Below are positions 39,993-47,950 of a stretch of 64,000 nt of DNA, piece by piece. Origin of the DNA: Nocardioides mangrovi (lineage in GTDB: Bacteria > Actinomycetota > Actinomycetes > Propionibacteriales > Nocardioidaceae); NCBI RefSeq assembly GCF_020073815.1, contig NZ_JAIQZJ010000014.1, positions 62,001 to 126,000 of the forward strand. The letters are read 5' to 3'. A model generated the notes under the pieces. The model was not told where the DNA came from. It saw only the letters and a list, made by a program, of their open reading frames with translations, and ran no database searches. Positions within the stretch are counted from its first letter, which is position 1. Each line of letters begins with the position of its first letter. Both the position numbers and the translations under genes were made by a program.

Positions 39993-41234
39993 ATGCTCTC
40001 CGCCGTGACCGAGACCTCGACGCGCCGGGCCGGCGTGCGGCCCGAGCCGCGCGAGAGCGCCGCCCCGGCGACCGCGGGCGAGCTGCTCGAGCTGGTCCGC
40101 GCCGGTCGGGCGAGCACCCGCTCCCAGCTGCGCGCCCTCACCGGGCTGTCCCGCACCGCGATCACCACCCGGGTCAGCTCGCTGACGTCCTCGGGCCTGC
40201 TGCTCCTCGGCGAGGAGCTCGCCTCCACCGGAGGCCGGCCCCCGGGCGCGCTCGTCTTCAACCACGAGGCCGGCGTGGTGCTGGCCATCGCGATCGGTCG
40301 CTCGCGCAGCCAGCTGGCCGTCTGCGACCTCGACGGCGGCGAGCTCGCCGCCGACTCGCGCGACCACGAGGTCGGCGTCGGGCCCGACGAGCTGATGCCG
40401 CAGATCGCCGACCGGCTCTCCGTCCTCCTCGGCAGCGTGCTGCCGGGGCTGGGCGATCCGCCGGTGCTCGGCATCGGACTCAGCCTTCCCGGCACCCTCG
40501 ACCTGGTCCGCGGCCTGTCGATCGGCTCGCCGGTGATGTCCGGCTGGGACGGCGTCGAGCTCGCGTCCTACCTCGAGGGCGCCGCCAAGGCGCCGCTCTT
40601 CGTGGGCAACGACGCGGACGTGCTCGCCCGGTCCGAGCAGCTCGGCGGCGCGGGCACCCTCGACGACGTCCTCGTCGTCAAGGCCTCCACCGGCCTCGGC
40701 CTCGGCATCATCGCCGAGGGCCGTGTGCTCAGCGGCCACCTCGGCGCCGCCGGCGAGATCGGCCACACCAAGGTCGAGGCGGCCGCCGGGCTCGCCTGCC
40801 GGTGCGGTGCGACCGGCTGCCTGGAGACGCTCGCGGGCGGCTGGGCGCTGGTCGCCAAGGCGCGCGAGGCCGGCCACGAGGTCAGCCACGTCCGCGACCT
40901 CGTCGCGCTCGCGCTGCAGGGCGACCCGACCGCCCGGGGGCTGCTGCGCGACAGCGGTCGCGAGCTGGGCGAGGTGCTCGCCGTCGCGATCAACCTGCTC
41001 AACCCCGCCGCCGTCGTCATCGGCGGAGACATGGCCGCCGCCTTCGACTTCCACGTCGCCGGCGTCCGCGAGAGCGTCTACGCCCGGGCCGCGCCGCTGG
41101 CGACCCGCGACCTCCAGTTCCTGCCCGCCACCCACGGGGACCGTGCCGGCGTGGTCGGCTGCGCCGCCCTCGCCCTCGACCACGTGCTCGCGCCCGTGGC
41201 CGTCGACGCCCGCCTGGCGGCCGCCCAATCCTGA
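39993..41234 (+). CDS. ROK family transcriptional regulator
   Basis: A 413-residue protein: an N-terminal winged helix (STRSQLRALTGLSRTAITTR, about residues 40-60), then a ROK sugar-kinase-like domain with the zinc motif CRCGATGCLE near residue 268 and GHLGAAGEIGHTK before it. It resembles NagC/XylR repressors that sense sugars or sugar phosphates. GTG 40005 is an alternative start. Being divergent from zwf-edd-eda, it probably controls glucose use by that operon. Confidence 0.9.
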   Translation: MLSAVTETSTRRAGVRPEPRESAAPATAGELLELVRAGRASTRSQLRALTGLSRTAITTRVSSLTSSGLLLLGEELASTGGRPPGALVFNHEAGVVLAIAIGRSRSQLAVCDLDGGELAADSRDHEVGVGPDELMPQIADRLSVLLGSVLPGLGDPPVLGIGLSLPGTLDLVRGLSIGSPVMSGWDGVELASYLEGAAKAPLFVGNDADVLARSEQLGGAGTLDDVLVVKASTGLGLGIIAEGRVLSGHLGAAGEIGHTKVEAAAGLACRCGATGCLETLAGGWALVAKAREAGHEVSHVRDLVALALQGDPTARGLLRDSGRELGEVLAVAINLLNPAAVVIGGDMAAAFDFHVAGVRESVYARAAPLATRDLQFLPATHGDRAGVVGCAALALDHVLAPVAVDARLAAAQS

Positions 41235-41284
41235 GCCCAGTCCTGAGCCCGGGTCCGGAGCGGCGCCCTGACTAGTCTTCGGGC

Positions 41285-41665
41285 GTGGACGCGAACGTCT
41301 GGCTCTGGATCCTCGCCGGCTTCCTCGCCCTGATCTTCCTGGGCACCGGCATCCTCAAGCTCACCCGCACCCGGGACGAGATCGTCGAGCAGGGCCTGGC
41401 CTGGGCCGAGGACTACCCCGAGTCGACCTTGCGCTGGCTCGGCTGGGCGGAGGTCCTCGGGGCGGTCGGGGTCGTCCTGCCCCCGTCCGTGGGCCTCGGC
41501 ATCGTCGTGCCGGTGACCGCCGTCGCCCTCGGGCTGCTCATGGTCGGCGCGCTGGTCGTGCACGTGCGCCGCCGCGAGCTCCTCCCGGACGCCCTGCGCA
41601 CCCTCGCACTGATCGCGATGTGCGCCGTCCTCGCCGGCTACCGCTTCGGGCCCGAGGCGTTCTGA
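41285..41665 (+). CDS. DoxX-like small membrane protein
   Basis: A 126-residue protein with four hydrophobic helices (WLWILAGFLALIFLGTGILK; LGWAEVLGAVGVVLPPSVG; VVPVTAVALGLLMVGALVVH; ALIAMCAVLAGYRFGP). The FLGTGILKL start and GWAEVLGAVG second helix match the DoxX family, membrane components linked to redox or thiosulfate metabolism, mostly uncharacterised. It overlaps the amidase gene by one base (TGATG), suggesting co-translation. Confidence 0.72.
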   Translation: MDANVWLWILAGFLALIFLGTGILKLTRTRDEIVEQGLAWAEDYPESTLRWLGWAEVLGAVGVVLPPSVGLGIVVPVTAVALGLLMVGALVVHVRRRELLPDALRTLALIAMCAVLAGYRFGPEAF

Positions 41666-43062
41666 TGCGCGTCCACGCCTACGGCGACGACGCCCTCGGC
41701 GACCTCGACGCGGTCGGGCTGGTCGAGGAGATCCAGGAGGGCCGGGTCGCGATCCCCGAGGTGATCGAGGCGGCCATCGCCCGTACCGAGCAGGTGCGCG
41801 ACGAGCTCGGCGCGGTCGCGTACGTCGCCTACGACCGCGCCCGGGTCGAGGCCCGGGACCCGCGCGGCGGCTACTTCGCCGGCGTCCCGACCTTCCTCAA
41901 GGACAACGTCGACGTCGCCGGGATGCCCACCCAGCAGGGCTGCGACGCCTACCGCGGCCACTCGCTGGAGCGCGACGGCGACGTCGCCCGGATGTTCCTC
42001 GCCACCGGCCTGGTGCCGCTCGGCAAGACCCAGCTCTCGGAGTTCGGCTTCAGCCCGTCGGCCGAGCACCCGCGGCTCGGCCCGGTCCGGTCGCCGTGGG
42101 ACCCGGCGCGCACCGCCGGCGCCTCCTCGGCCGGTACGGCGGCGCTCGTCGCCGCCGGCGCGGTCCCGCTCGCCCACGGCAACGACGGCGGCGGCTCGAT
42201 CCGCATCCCCGCGGCCGTCAACGGGCTCGTCGGCCTCAAGCCGACCCGCGACCGGCTCGCCCAGGACAAGCTCAACCGGCAGATGCCGATCCGGATCGTC
42301 TCCGACGGCGTGCTGACCCGCTCGGTGCGCGACACCGCAGCCTTCCTGCGCGAGTCCGAGCGCGTCTACCGGGCGCTGCGGCTCCCGCCGATCGGGGACG
42401 TCACGCGGCCCTCGCGCACCCGCCTGCGGGTCGCCGTCCACACCGAGGGCATCGGCCGCGGCGCCGACCCCGAGGTGGTCGATCTCACCCTCAAGACCGC
42501 ACGCCTGCTCGAGGAGCTCGGCCACCGCGTCGACGTCGTCCCGCACCCGGCGCCGGCGTCCGTGCCCGACGACTTCCTCCTCTACTGGGCGATGCTCGCC
42601 GCGACGATCGTGCGCGGCGGCCGCCGGCTCGCCGGCCCGACCTGGGACCGCGGTCGCCTCGACCAGCTGACCCTCGGCCTCGACCGCCACTGCCGCAGCA
42701 ACCTGCGGCGCCTCCCGGGCGCGATGCGCCGGCTGCGCGCCCTGCCCCGCGCCTCCGCCGAGTTCCACCGCACGTACGACGTCGTCCTGGCGCCGACGTT
42801 GGCCCTGCCCACGCCGCTGGTCGGGCACCTCGACCCGACCCAGGACTTCGAGACCGTGATGGAGCGGATCCTGGCCTGGGTGGCTTTCACGCCGTGGCAG
42901 AACGCGACCGGCGATCCGGCGGTCTCGCTGCCCCTCGCGACGACCGCTGCGGGGCTGCCGCAGGGGATGATGCTGTCGGCCGGAGCCGGCCGTGAGGCGA
43001 CCCTCCTGGAGCTCTCCTACGAGCTCGAGGAGGCGTCTCCGTGGCCCCGGATCACGGCCTGA
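41665..43062 (+). CDS. Amidase signature family enzyme
   Basis: A 465-residue amidase. The Ser-cisSer-Lys triad is visible: lysine in PTFLKDNVDVAG near residue 79, and the serine pair in AGASSAGTAALVAAGAVPLA followed by NDGGGSIRIPAA near residues 152-178. The glycine-serine-rich loop reads GASSAG rather than the common GGSSGG. The C-terminal PWQNATGDPAVSLPL segment is standard. It would hydrolyse a carboxylic amide; gatB/gatC are absent, so it is not the tRNA amidotransferase. Confidence 0.85.
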   Translation: MRVHAYGDDALGDLDAVGLVEEIQEGRVAIPEVIEAAIARTEQVRDELGAVAYVAYDRARVEARDPRGGYFAGVPTFLKDNVDVAGMPTQQGCDAYRGHSLERDGDVARMFLATGLVPLGKTQLSEFGFSPSAEHPRLGPVRSPWDPARTAGASSAGTAALVAAGAVPLAHGNDGGGSIRIPAAVNGLVGLKPTRDRLAQDKLNRQMPIRIVSDGVLTRSVRDTAAFLRESERVYRALRLPPIGDVTRPSRTRLRVAVHTEGIGRGADPEVVDLTLKTARLLEELGHRVDVVPHPAPASVPDDFLLYWAMLAATIVRGGRRLAGPTWDRGRLDQLTLGLDRHCRSNLRRLPGAMRRLRALPRASAEFHRTYDVVLAPTLALPTPLVGHLDPTQDFETVMERILAWVAFTPWQNATGDPAVSLPLATTAAGLPQGMMLSAGAGREATLLELSYELEEASPWPRITA

Positions 43063-43095
43063 TCAGGGGCCCGGAAGAGGGGTGCGGATCCCGAT

Positions 43096-43125
43096 TTCGC
43101 GATCCCCGTGACCCGTGTGTAGTGT
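43096..43125 (+). promoter_or_regulatory. Possible promoter of the tRNA-Thr/tRNA-Met/rpmG unit
   Basis: TTCGCG (43096-43101) and TAGTGT (43120-43125) are 18 bases apart, and the mature tRNA-Thr begins 12 bases after the -10. The -35 box is a weak match, so only the -10 is convincing. Confidence 0.4.
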
Positions 43126-43136
43126 TCTCCGTCGTT

Positions 43137-43209
43137 GCCCCTTTAGCTCAGTCGGCAGAGCGTCTCCATGGTAAGGAGAAGGTCTACGGTTCGATTCCGT
43201 AAAGGGGCT
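43137..43209 (+). tRNA. tRNA-Thr (anticodon GGT)
   Basis: The acceptor stem GCCCCTT/AAGGGGC, a D-arm with GCTC-AGTCGGCAGA-GC, the anticodon stem TCTCC/GGAGA enclosing loop ATGGTAA, and a T-arm with TACGG-TTCGATT-CCGTA all fold correctly. The anticodon GGT reads ACC and ACT. Discriminator base T; CCA is not encoded. Confidence 0.95.
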
Positions 43210-43282
43210 CTGGGAGAGGCGTAGGCGCGATCCGGGCCAGTTGCTAGATTTGACTGGCCTGATCGCGACGCCGAGCCCTTGT

Positions 43283-43359
43283 GGCGGGGTAGCTCAGGCG
43301 GTTAGAGCACACGACTCATAATCGTGGTGTCGCGGGTTCGAGTCCCGCTCCCGCTACCA
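43283..43359 (+). tRNA. tRNA-Met (anticodon CAT), elongator type
   Basis: Acceptor GGCGGGG pairs with TCCCGCT (G-U at both ends); the D-arm, anticodon stem CACGA/TCGTG with loop CTCATAA, and T-arm GCGGG/CCCGC are complete, and CCA is encoded. It lacks the three G-C pairs of initiator tRNA at the anticodon stem, so it is an elongator; a tRNA-Ile with modified CAT is less likely given its position before rpmG. Confidence 0.93.
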
Positions 43360-43400
43360 GACCGACCGAGCGACACCCAGTACCGACCGAAGGACTTCCC

Positions 43401-43571
43401 GTGGCCAGCAAGAGCAGCGACGTTCGCCCGAAGATCACTCTCGCCTGCGTGGAGTGCAAGGAGCGCAACTACATCACCAAGAAGAACCGTCGGAACGACC
43501 CCGACCGGCTCGAGATGATGAAGTTCTGCCCCCGCGACCGCAAGCACACGCTGCACCGCGAGACCCGCTGA
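43401..43571 (+). CDS. rpmG: 50S ribosomal protein L33
   Basis: A 56-residue protein beginning MASKSSDVRPKITLACVECK, with RNYITKKNRRNDPDRLE and a closing HRETR: clearly L33. The zinc-ribbon is odd: cysteines 16, 19 and 43 are present, but position 46 is aspartate (CPRDRKH instead of the usual CPxC). It is thus neither a full four-cysteine nor a cysteine-free form. The GTG start follows AAGGACTTCCC. It lies between tRNA-Met and the convergent lipoprotein gene; the hadA operon follows. Confidence 0.95.
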   Translation: MASKSSDVRPKITLACVECKERNYITKKNRRNDPDRLEMMKFCPRDRKHTLHRETR

Positions 43572-43598
43572 TCGCTCAGCACCGCAGACACCCGTCGG

Positions 43599-43621
43599 CC
43601 CGGCAGAGACTCTCTGCCGGG
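43599..43621. terminator. Bidirectional terminator after rpmG
   Basis: Arms CCCGGCAGA and TCTGCCGGG with a GACTC loop form a strong hairpin 27 bases after the rpmG stop; the convergent lipoprotein gene ends 11 bases further on. Confidence 0.75.
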
Positions 43622-43632
43622 TCGGCGTCATT

Positions 43633-44646
43633 TCAGACCGTGCACGCGGGTCGGTCCCAGCTGTGGACGTCCGAGACGTCCAGCCGCACCAGGGTCGGTA
43701 CGACGGGCCGCCCGCCCTCGCGCTGGTAGCGCCGGCTCCCCGACTCGCTGACCACCCACATGCCGTTCCTCCCGGCGGGCGCCATGCCTTCGGCGCCCGG
43801 CACCACCCCCCGGCGCCAGGAGGGCCCGACCAGGATCCCGCACCGGGTGTGCGACCGGGTGAGCCAGAGCCCCGGCTCCTCCTCGCCCAGACGGCCCCAG
43901 TACGCGCCCTGCGTGTTCGGTGGCAGCACCACGTGCTCGCGGACGTCGCCCCGGCCGATGACGGCCGACGAGCCGGCCAGCAGCGCCTTCGGGTCCAGCC
44001 AGTCCAGCCAGCCCCGGCGCGCCGTACGGAAGGCGCCGATGCCGAGCCGGCCCCGGTCGTCGACGACCGCGAACGAGCCCCGGATGCCGTCCGCGAGCAC
44101 CCACCGGCGCTCCACGGTGAGGGTGTCGGGGTCCAGCAGCCACAGCTTGCCGGCCTCGGCCAGCCACAGGCCGTGCGACTCGATCGTGACGCCACCCGCG
44201 TGCCGGCAGCTCACCACCTCGCCGTCGACCGTGACGCCGCGCAGCACGGTCCGGTCCAGCTCGTGCCCGGTCCGGAGGTCCAGCCGGATCACCGTGCACC
44301 ACAGATGGCCGTCGGGGGCGTCGCCGTCGAACCCGCTCACCCACGCCGTGCGCCCGCGCACGGCCACGCCCTGCGGCACGAAGCCCGCCCCCGCCGCGCG
44401 CAGCCACACCCCGGCGCACGCCGCATGGTCGTTGGCGAACCGGTCGAGGCCGCCCTCGATGTACGCCGGCGCCCGCCCGGCCACCGTCGTGGGCCGCAGC
44501 GGGCCGCACCCGGTCCGCTTGCTCGTCGTCCGCGCCGGGGCGTCATCGACGTCCGTGCAGCCGCCCGCCAGCAGGACCAGTGCCACCGCGGCGATAAGTT
44601 GGCGGCATGCCAGTCGACCAGAGTCTCGTCGGCCGGTCCTTCCCAC
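43633..44646 (-). CDS. Putative lipoprotein, possibly beta-propeller-like
   Basis: A 337-residue protein with a lipoprotein signal: arginine-rich n-region, hydrophobic core LIAAVALVL and lipobox LAGGC with cysteine 30. The mature part has repeated W/G-rich blades (GVAVRGRTAWVSGFDGD; GLWLAEAGKLWLLDPDT; GLWLTRSHTRCGILVG), suggestive of a beta-propeller of unknown function, with several cysteines likely paired outside. GTG 44646 is needed for a full signal peptide; it makes the 5' end overlap hadA by 40 bases. Confidence 0.6.
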   Translation of the reverse strand: MGRTGRRDSGRLACRQLIAAVALVLLAGGCTDVDDAPARTTSKRTGCGPLRPTTVAGRAPAYIEGGLDRFANDHAACAGVWLRAAGAGFVPQGVAVRGRTAWVSGFDGDAPDGHLWCTVIRLDLRTGHELDRTVLRGVTVDGEVVSCRHAGGVTIESHGLWLAEAGKLWLLDPDTLTVERRWVLADGIRGSFAVVDDRGRLGIGAFRTARRGWLDWLDPKALLAGSSAVIGRGDVREHVVLPPNTQGAYWGRLGEEEPGLWLTRSHTRCGILVGPSWRRGVVPGAEGMAPAGRNGMWVVSESGSRRYQREGGRPVVPTLVRLDVSDVHSWDRPACTV

Positions 44647-45008
44647 CCACGCGACCCTATGTCGTGGTGGAGGAGAAGGTCCGCGAGTTCGTCGCCGCCA
44701 CGGGGGGTGAGTACGCCGGGGGAGCGGCGCCCGCCACGTTCCCGATCGTGCTCGCCTTCGACGCGATGAACGCCTTCCTCGAGGCCGAGTCGATCGACCT
44801 CTTCCGGATCGTGCACGGCGAGCAGAAGTTCGCCTACGAGCGGCCGGTCGTCCCCGGCGACGTGCTCACCGCGACGCTCACCGTCGCGAGCCTGCGGCAG
44901 ATCGCCGGCAACGACATCATCGGCACGGTCAGCGAGGTCACCGACGAGGCCGGCGCGCTCGTGTGCACGACCAGCGCGACCCTCGTCCACCGGGGGGTCG
45001 AGGCATGA
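44607..45008 (+). CDS. hadA: FAS1-like (3R)-hydroxyacyl dehydratase subunit HadA
   Basis: A 133-residue hot-dog fold protein (SLVGRSFPPTRPYVVVEEKV; ATFPIVLAFDAMNAFLEAE; HGEQKFAYERPVVPGDVLTA). This N-terminal MaoC-like domain lacks the catalytic Asp/His and pairs with HadB to form the type II fatty-acid dehydratase. The order rpmG-hadA-hadB near secE-nusG is conserved in mycobacteria, supporting the name. It overlaps hadB by ATGA. Confidence 0.88.
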   Translation: MPVDQSLVGRSFPPTRPYVVVEEKVREFVAATGGEYAGGAAPATFPIVLAFDAMNAFLEAESIDLFRIVHGEQKFAYERPVVPGDVLTATLTVASLRQIAGNDIIGTVSEVTDEAGALVCTTSATLVHRGVEA

Positions 45009-45379
45009 CGCTCGAGACGCGGACCTACGCCGTCACCCGGGCCGACCTGGTGACCTACGCCGCGGCCAGCGGCGACCCCAACCCGATCCACCAGGACGAG
45101 GAGGTCGCGCGCAGCGTCGGCCTGCCCGGCGTCATCGCGCACGGCATGCTCACGATGGCGCTCGCGGCCCGTGCGGTCGAGAGCTGGTTCCCCGGCGCCG
45201 AGGTCGTCAGCTTCGGCTGCAAGTTCACCAACCCGGTCGTCGTACCGGCCGACGGCGCCGCCGAGATCGAGGTGGCCGGCGAGGCGTCGGAGGAGGACGG
45301 CCTCACCACCGTGAAGCTGACCGTCACGTGCGCGGGTCAGAAGGTGCTGGGCATGCCGAAGGCGGTCGTGCGTGCCTGA
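45005..45379 (+). CDS. hadB: MaoC-like (3R)-hydroxyacyl dehydratase catalytic subunit HadB
   Basis: A 124-residue hot-dog protein carrying the R-hydratase motif: YAAASGDPNPIHQDEEVARS holds the catalytic aspartate and histidine (near residues 26-31), and GVIAHGMLTMALAARAV the following helix. It completes the HadAB dehydratase of fatty-acid elongation. Its last eight bases overlap murB. Confidence 0.9.
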   Translation: MTLETRTYAVTRADLVTYAAASGDPNPIHQDEEVARSVGLPGVIAHGMLTMALAARAVESWFPGAEVVSFGCKFTNPVVVPADGAAEIEVAGEASEEDGLTTVKLTVTCAGQKVLGMPKAVVRA

Positions 45380-46388
45380 GCTGCGCGACCGCACCACGCT
45401 GCGGCTCGGCGGACCGGCCGACGAGTGGGTCACGGTGACGACCGAGGACGACCTGGTCGCCGCGTTCGACACCGACCTGCCGGTCCTCGTCCTCGGTGGG
45501 GGCAGCAACCTCGTCGTCGCCGACGAGGGCTTCCGCGGACGGGTGGTCGAGATCGCCACCCGCGGCATTGCCGCCGACGTCGACGCCGCCGACGACCCGA
45601 CCTGCGGCGGCGCGATGGTCACCGTCGCCGCCGGCGAGACCTGGGACGACCTCGTCGCGACGGCCGTCGAGCGCGGCTGGGTGGGCATCGAGGCCCTCTC
45701 GGGCATCCCCGGGTCCGTCGGCGCCACCCCGATCCAGAACGTCGGCGCCTACGGCCAGGAGGTCAGCCAGACGATCGCCCAGGTGCGGGTCTGGGACCGG
45801 GTCCTCCAGGGCGTCCGCACCTTCGCCAACGCCGACTGCCGGTTCGGCTACCGGACCTCGCGCTTCAAGGCTGACCCGGGCCGGCACGTCGTCCTCTCGG
45901 TGACCTTCCAGCTCCGCCAGGGCGACCTCGGCGCCCCGGTCGCGTACGCCGAGCTCGCCCGCACCCTCGACGTCGAGCTCGGCCGCCGCGCGCCGCTCGC
46001 CGACGTACGCCGCGCCGTCCTCGCCCTGCGCGCCGGCAAGGGCATGGTCCTCGACCCCGCCGACCACGACACGTGGAGCGCCGGCTCCTTCTTCACCAAC
46101 CCGGTCGTCGACCCCGCCGTCGTGCCCGAGGGTGCACCCGCGTGGCCGCAGCCCGACGGGCAGGTGAAGACCAGCGCGGCCTGGCTCATCGAGCACGCCG
46201 GCTTCGCCAGGGGCCACGGCACCGACCGCGCGGCGCTGTCGGGCAAGCACACCCTCGCGCTCACCAACCGCGGCACCGCGACGACCGCGGACCTCCTCGC
46301 GCTCGCGCGGGAGGTCCGCGACGGGGTCGAGGCCAGGTTCGGGATCCGGCTCGTCAACGAGCCGGTCCTCGTGGGCTGCGAGCTCTAG
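45372..46388 (+). CDS. murB: UDP-N-acetylenolpyruvoylglucosamine reductase
   Basis: A 338-residue FAD enzyme making UDP-N-acetylmuramate for peptidoglycan. VLVLGGGSNLVVADEGFRG near residue 38 binds FAD; ALSGIPGSVGATPIQNVGAYG is the FAD/substrate motif, GSFFTNPVV holds the catalytic serine and KTSAAWLIEHAGF the substrate site, with a late glutamate in NEPVLVG. This is the type I domain plan. The GTG start overlaps hadB, so dehydratase and wall precursor genes are co-expressed. Confidence 0.93.
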   Translation: MPELRDRTTLRLGGPADEWVTVTTEDDLVAAFDTDLPVLVLGGGSNLVVADEGFRGRVVEIATRGIAADVDAADDPTCGGAMVTVAAGETWDDLVATAVERGWVGIEALSGIPGSVGATPIQNVGAYGQEVSQTIAQVRVWDRVLQGVRTFANADCRFGYRTSRFKADPGRHVVLSVTFQLRQGDLGAPVAYAELARTLDVELGRRAPLADVRRAVLALRAGKGMVLDPADHDTWSAGSFFTNPVVDPAVVPEGAPAWPQPDGQVKTSAAWLIEHAGFARGHGTDRAALSGKHTLALTNRGTATTADLLALAREVRDGVEARFGIRLVNEPVLVGCEL

Positions 46389-46395
46389 GAGCCGC

Positions 46396-46899
46396 TCAGT
46401 AGGTGGAGTCGTCGAAGGCGCCGTTGGTCGCCGCGATGATGAGGACGACCACCAGGGCGATGGCGAGCACCAGCAGGATCGTGCCGATGATGCCGAGGAT
46501 GAAGCCCGCCTGCGCGTAGCCACGGCCGCCGAGCGTGCCCTGCGACCGGTCGATCCGCTTCATCGAGATCCGGCCCATGACGAGCGCGGCCGGCGCACCG
46601 AGCAGGCCGATGCCGTAGCCGCACATGAGCACCAGCGACACGATGCCGATCACCATGGAGGCGATGCCGAGGCCGTCGTTCTGGGGCGCCTGGCCGTGCG
46701 GGGTGTAGCCGTAGGGCTGCTGGTACGGCTGCTGGTAGGGCTGCTGGTAGGGCTGGCCGTACGGCTGCTGGTAGGGCTGCTGCTGGTAGGGCGGCGGCGC
46801 GCCGTACGGCGGCGGGGTGGGCTGCTGGGGCTGGCTGGGCTGGCCGTAGGGGTTGGTGTCGTCCTGGCCGCCGTAGGGGTTGTCCGGACCCGTCGTCAT
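46396..46899 (-). CDS. DUF4190 membrane protein with Pro-Tyr-Gln-Gln repeats
   Basis: A 167-residue protein. The first 75 residues are low complexity, with PYQQ-type units repeated about seven times in QQPYQQPYGQPYQQPY-like runs. Two hydrophobic helices follow (MVIGIVSLVLMCGYGIGLL and FILGIIGTILLVLAIALVV) joined by GRISMKRIDRSQGTLGGRGY, the DUF4190 hallmark. It is an inner-membrane protein with a cytoplasmic repeat tail; function unknown. The DNA repeat is at about 46712-46800. Confidence 0.85.
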   Translation of the reverse strand: MTTGPDNPYGGQDDTNPYGQPSQPQQPTPPPYGAPPPYQQQPYQQPYGQPYQQPYQQPYQQPYGYTPHGQAPQNDGLGIASMVIGIVSLVLMCGYGIGLLGAPAALVMGRISMKRIDRSQGTLGGRGYAQAGFILGIIGTILLVLAIALVVVLIIAATNGAFDDSTY

Positions 46900-46911
46900 G
46901 GGGTCATCCTG

Positions 46912-47937
46912 TCAGGCCGCGTCGGGCGAGGTCGCCAGCCAGGCGTCGATGTCGGCGAGCACCGCGCGGCGCACGTCCTCGGGAGCCCGCGAGGCCCGCA
47001 CCGACATCCGGGCCAGCTCGGCGAGCTGGTCGTCGGTCAGGTCGTGCGCGGCGCGCATGGTGGCGTACTGGCCCGCCAGCCGGGAGCCGAAGAGCAGCGG
47101 GTCGTCGGCGCCGAGCGCCACCGTCGCGCCGGCCGCGAGCAGCTGCGGGAGCGGCACCGAGGTGAGGTCGGAGTAGACGCCGAGCGCGACGTTGGAGACC
47201 GGGCAGACCTCGAGGGCGACGCCGGCCTGCACGATCCGGTCGAGCAGCTCGGGGTCCTCGGCCGCGCGGACGCCGTGCCCGAGTCGCTCGGCGTGCAGCG
47301 CGTCGAGGCAGACCCGGATGTGCTCGGGTCCGCGCAGCTCGCCGCCGTGCGGCACGAGGGTCAGGCCGGCGCGCTCGGCGATGGTGAAGGCCGGCGCGAA
47401 GTCGGCGGTGGTGCCGCGACGCTCGTCGTTGGACAGGCCGAAGCCGACCACCCCGCGCTCGGCGTACTGGCTGGCGAGCCGGGCCAGGGTGCGCGCGTCG
47501 AGCGGGTGGCGGGTGCGGTTGGCGGCGATGACGACCGCCATCCCGAGGCCGGTGGTGGCCGACGCCTGCGCGACCGCGTCGAGGACGAGGTCGGTGAAGG
47601 CGGTGATGCCGCCGAAGCGCGCGCCGTAGCCGCTCGGGTCGACCTGGATCTCCAGCCAGCGGCCTCCGTCGCGCACGTCGTCCTCGGCGACCTCGCGCAC
47701 GAGCCGGCGGATGTCGTCCTCGGTGCGCAGCACCGACCGGGCGACGTCGTAGAGCCGCTGGAAGCGGAACCAGCCCTTCTCGTCGGCGGCCGACAGCTTC
47801 GGCGGCCACTCGGTGACCAGCTGGTCGGGCAGCGCGATGCCGTCGCGCTCGGCGAGCTCGAGCAGCGTCTGGTGGCGCATCGCGCCCGTGAAGTGCAGGT
47901 GCAGGTGCGCTTTGGGCAGCTCGTGGAGGTCACGCAT
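46912..47937 (-). CDS. add: Adenosine deaminase
   Basis: A 341-residue amidohydrolase. LPKAHLHLHFTGAMR supplies the first zinc histidines, LVPHGGELRG the catalytic glutamate region, ERLGHGVRA another zinc/active-site histidine, EVCPVSNVALG and LGADDPLLF the last aspartates. The HFTGAMR form is common in actinobacterial adenosine deaminases. It converts adenosine to inosine in purine salvage. ATG 47937 is the start that precedes the motif; it lies 13 bases after the aminotransferase stop. Confidence 0.9.
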   Translation of the reverse strand: MRDLHELPKAHLHLHFTGAMRHQTLLELAERDGIALPDQLVTEWPPKLSAADEKGWFRFQRLYDVARSVLRTEDDIRRLVREVAEDDVRDGGRWLEIQVDPSGYGARFGGITAFTDLVLDAVAQASATTGLGMAVVIAANRTRHPLDARTLARLASQYAERGVVGFGLSNDERRGTTADFAPAFTIAERAGLTLVPHGGELRGPEHIRVCLDALHAERLGHGVRAAEDPELLDRIVQAGVALEVCPVSNVALGVYSDLTSVPLPQLLAAGATVALGADDPLLFGSRLAGQYATMRAAHDLTDDQLAELARMSVRASRAPEDVRRAVLADIDAWLATSPDAA

Positions 47938-47950
47938 CGCGGGCGGCTGC

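Noticed and set aside
43283..43359. tRNA-Ile2 with a lysidine-modified CAT anticodon.
   Set aside because: The body matches actinobacterial elongator tRNA-Met and the gene precedes rpmG, as usual for tRNA-Met.
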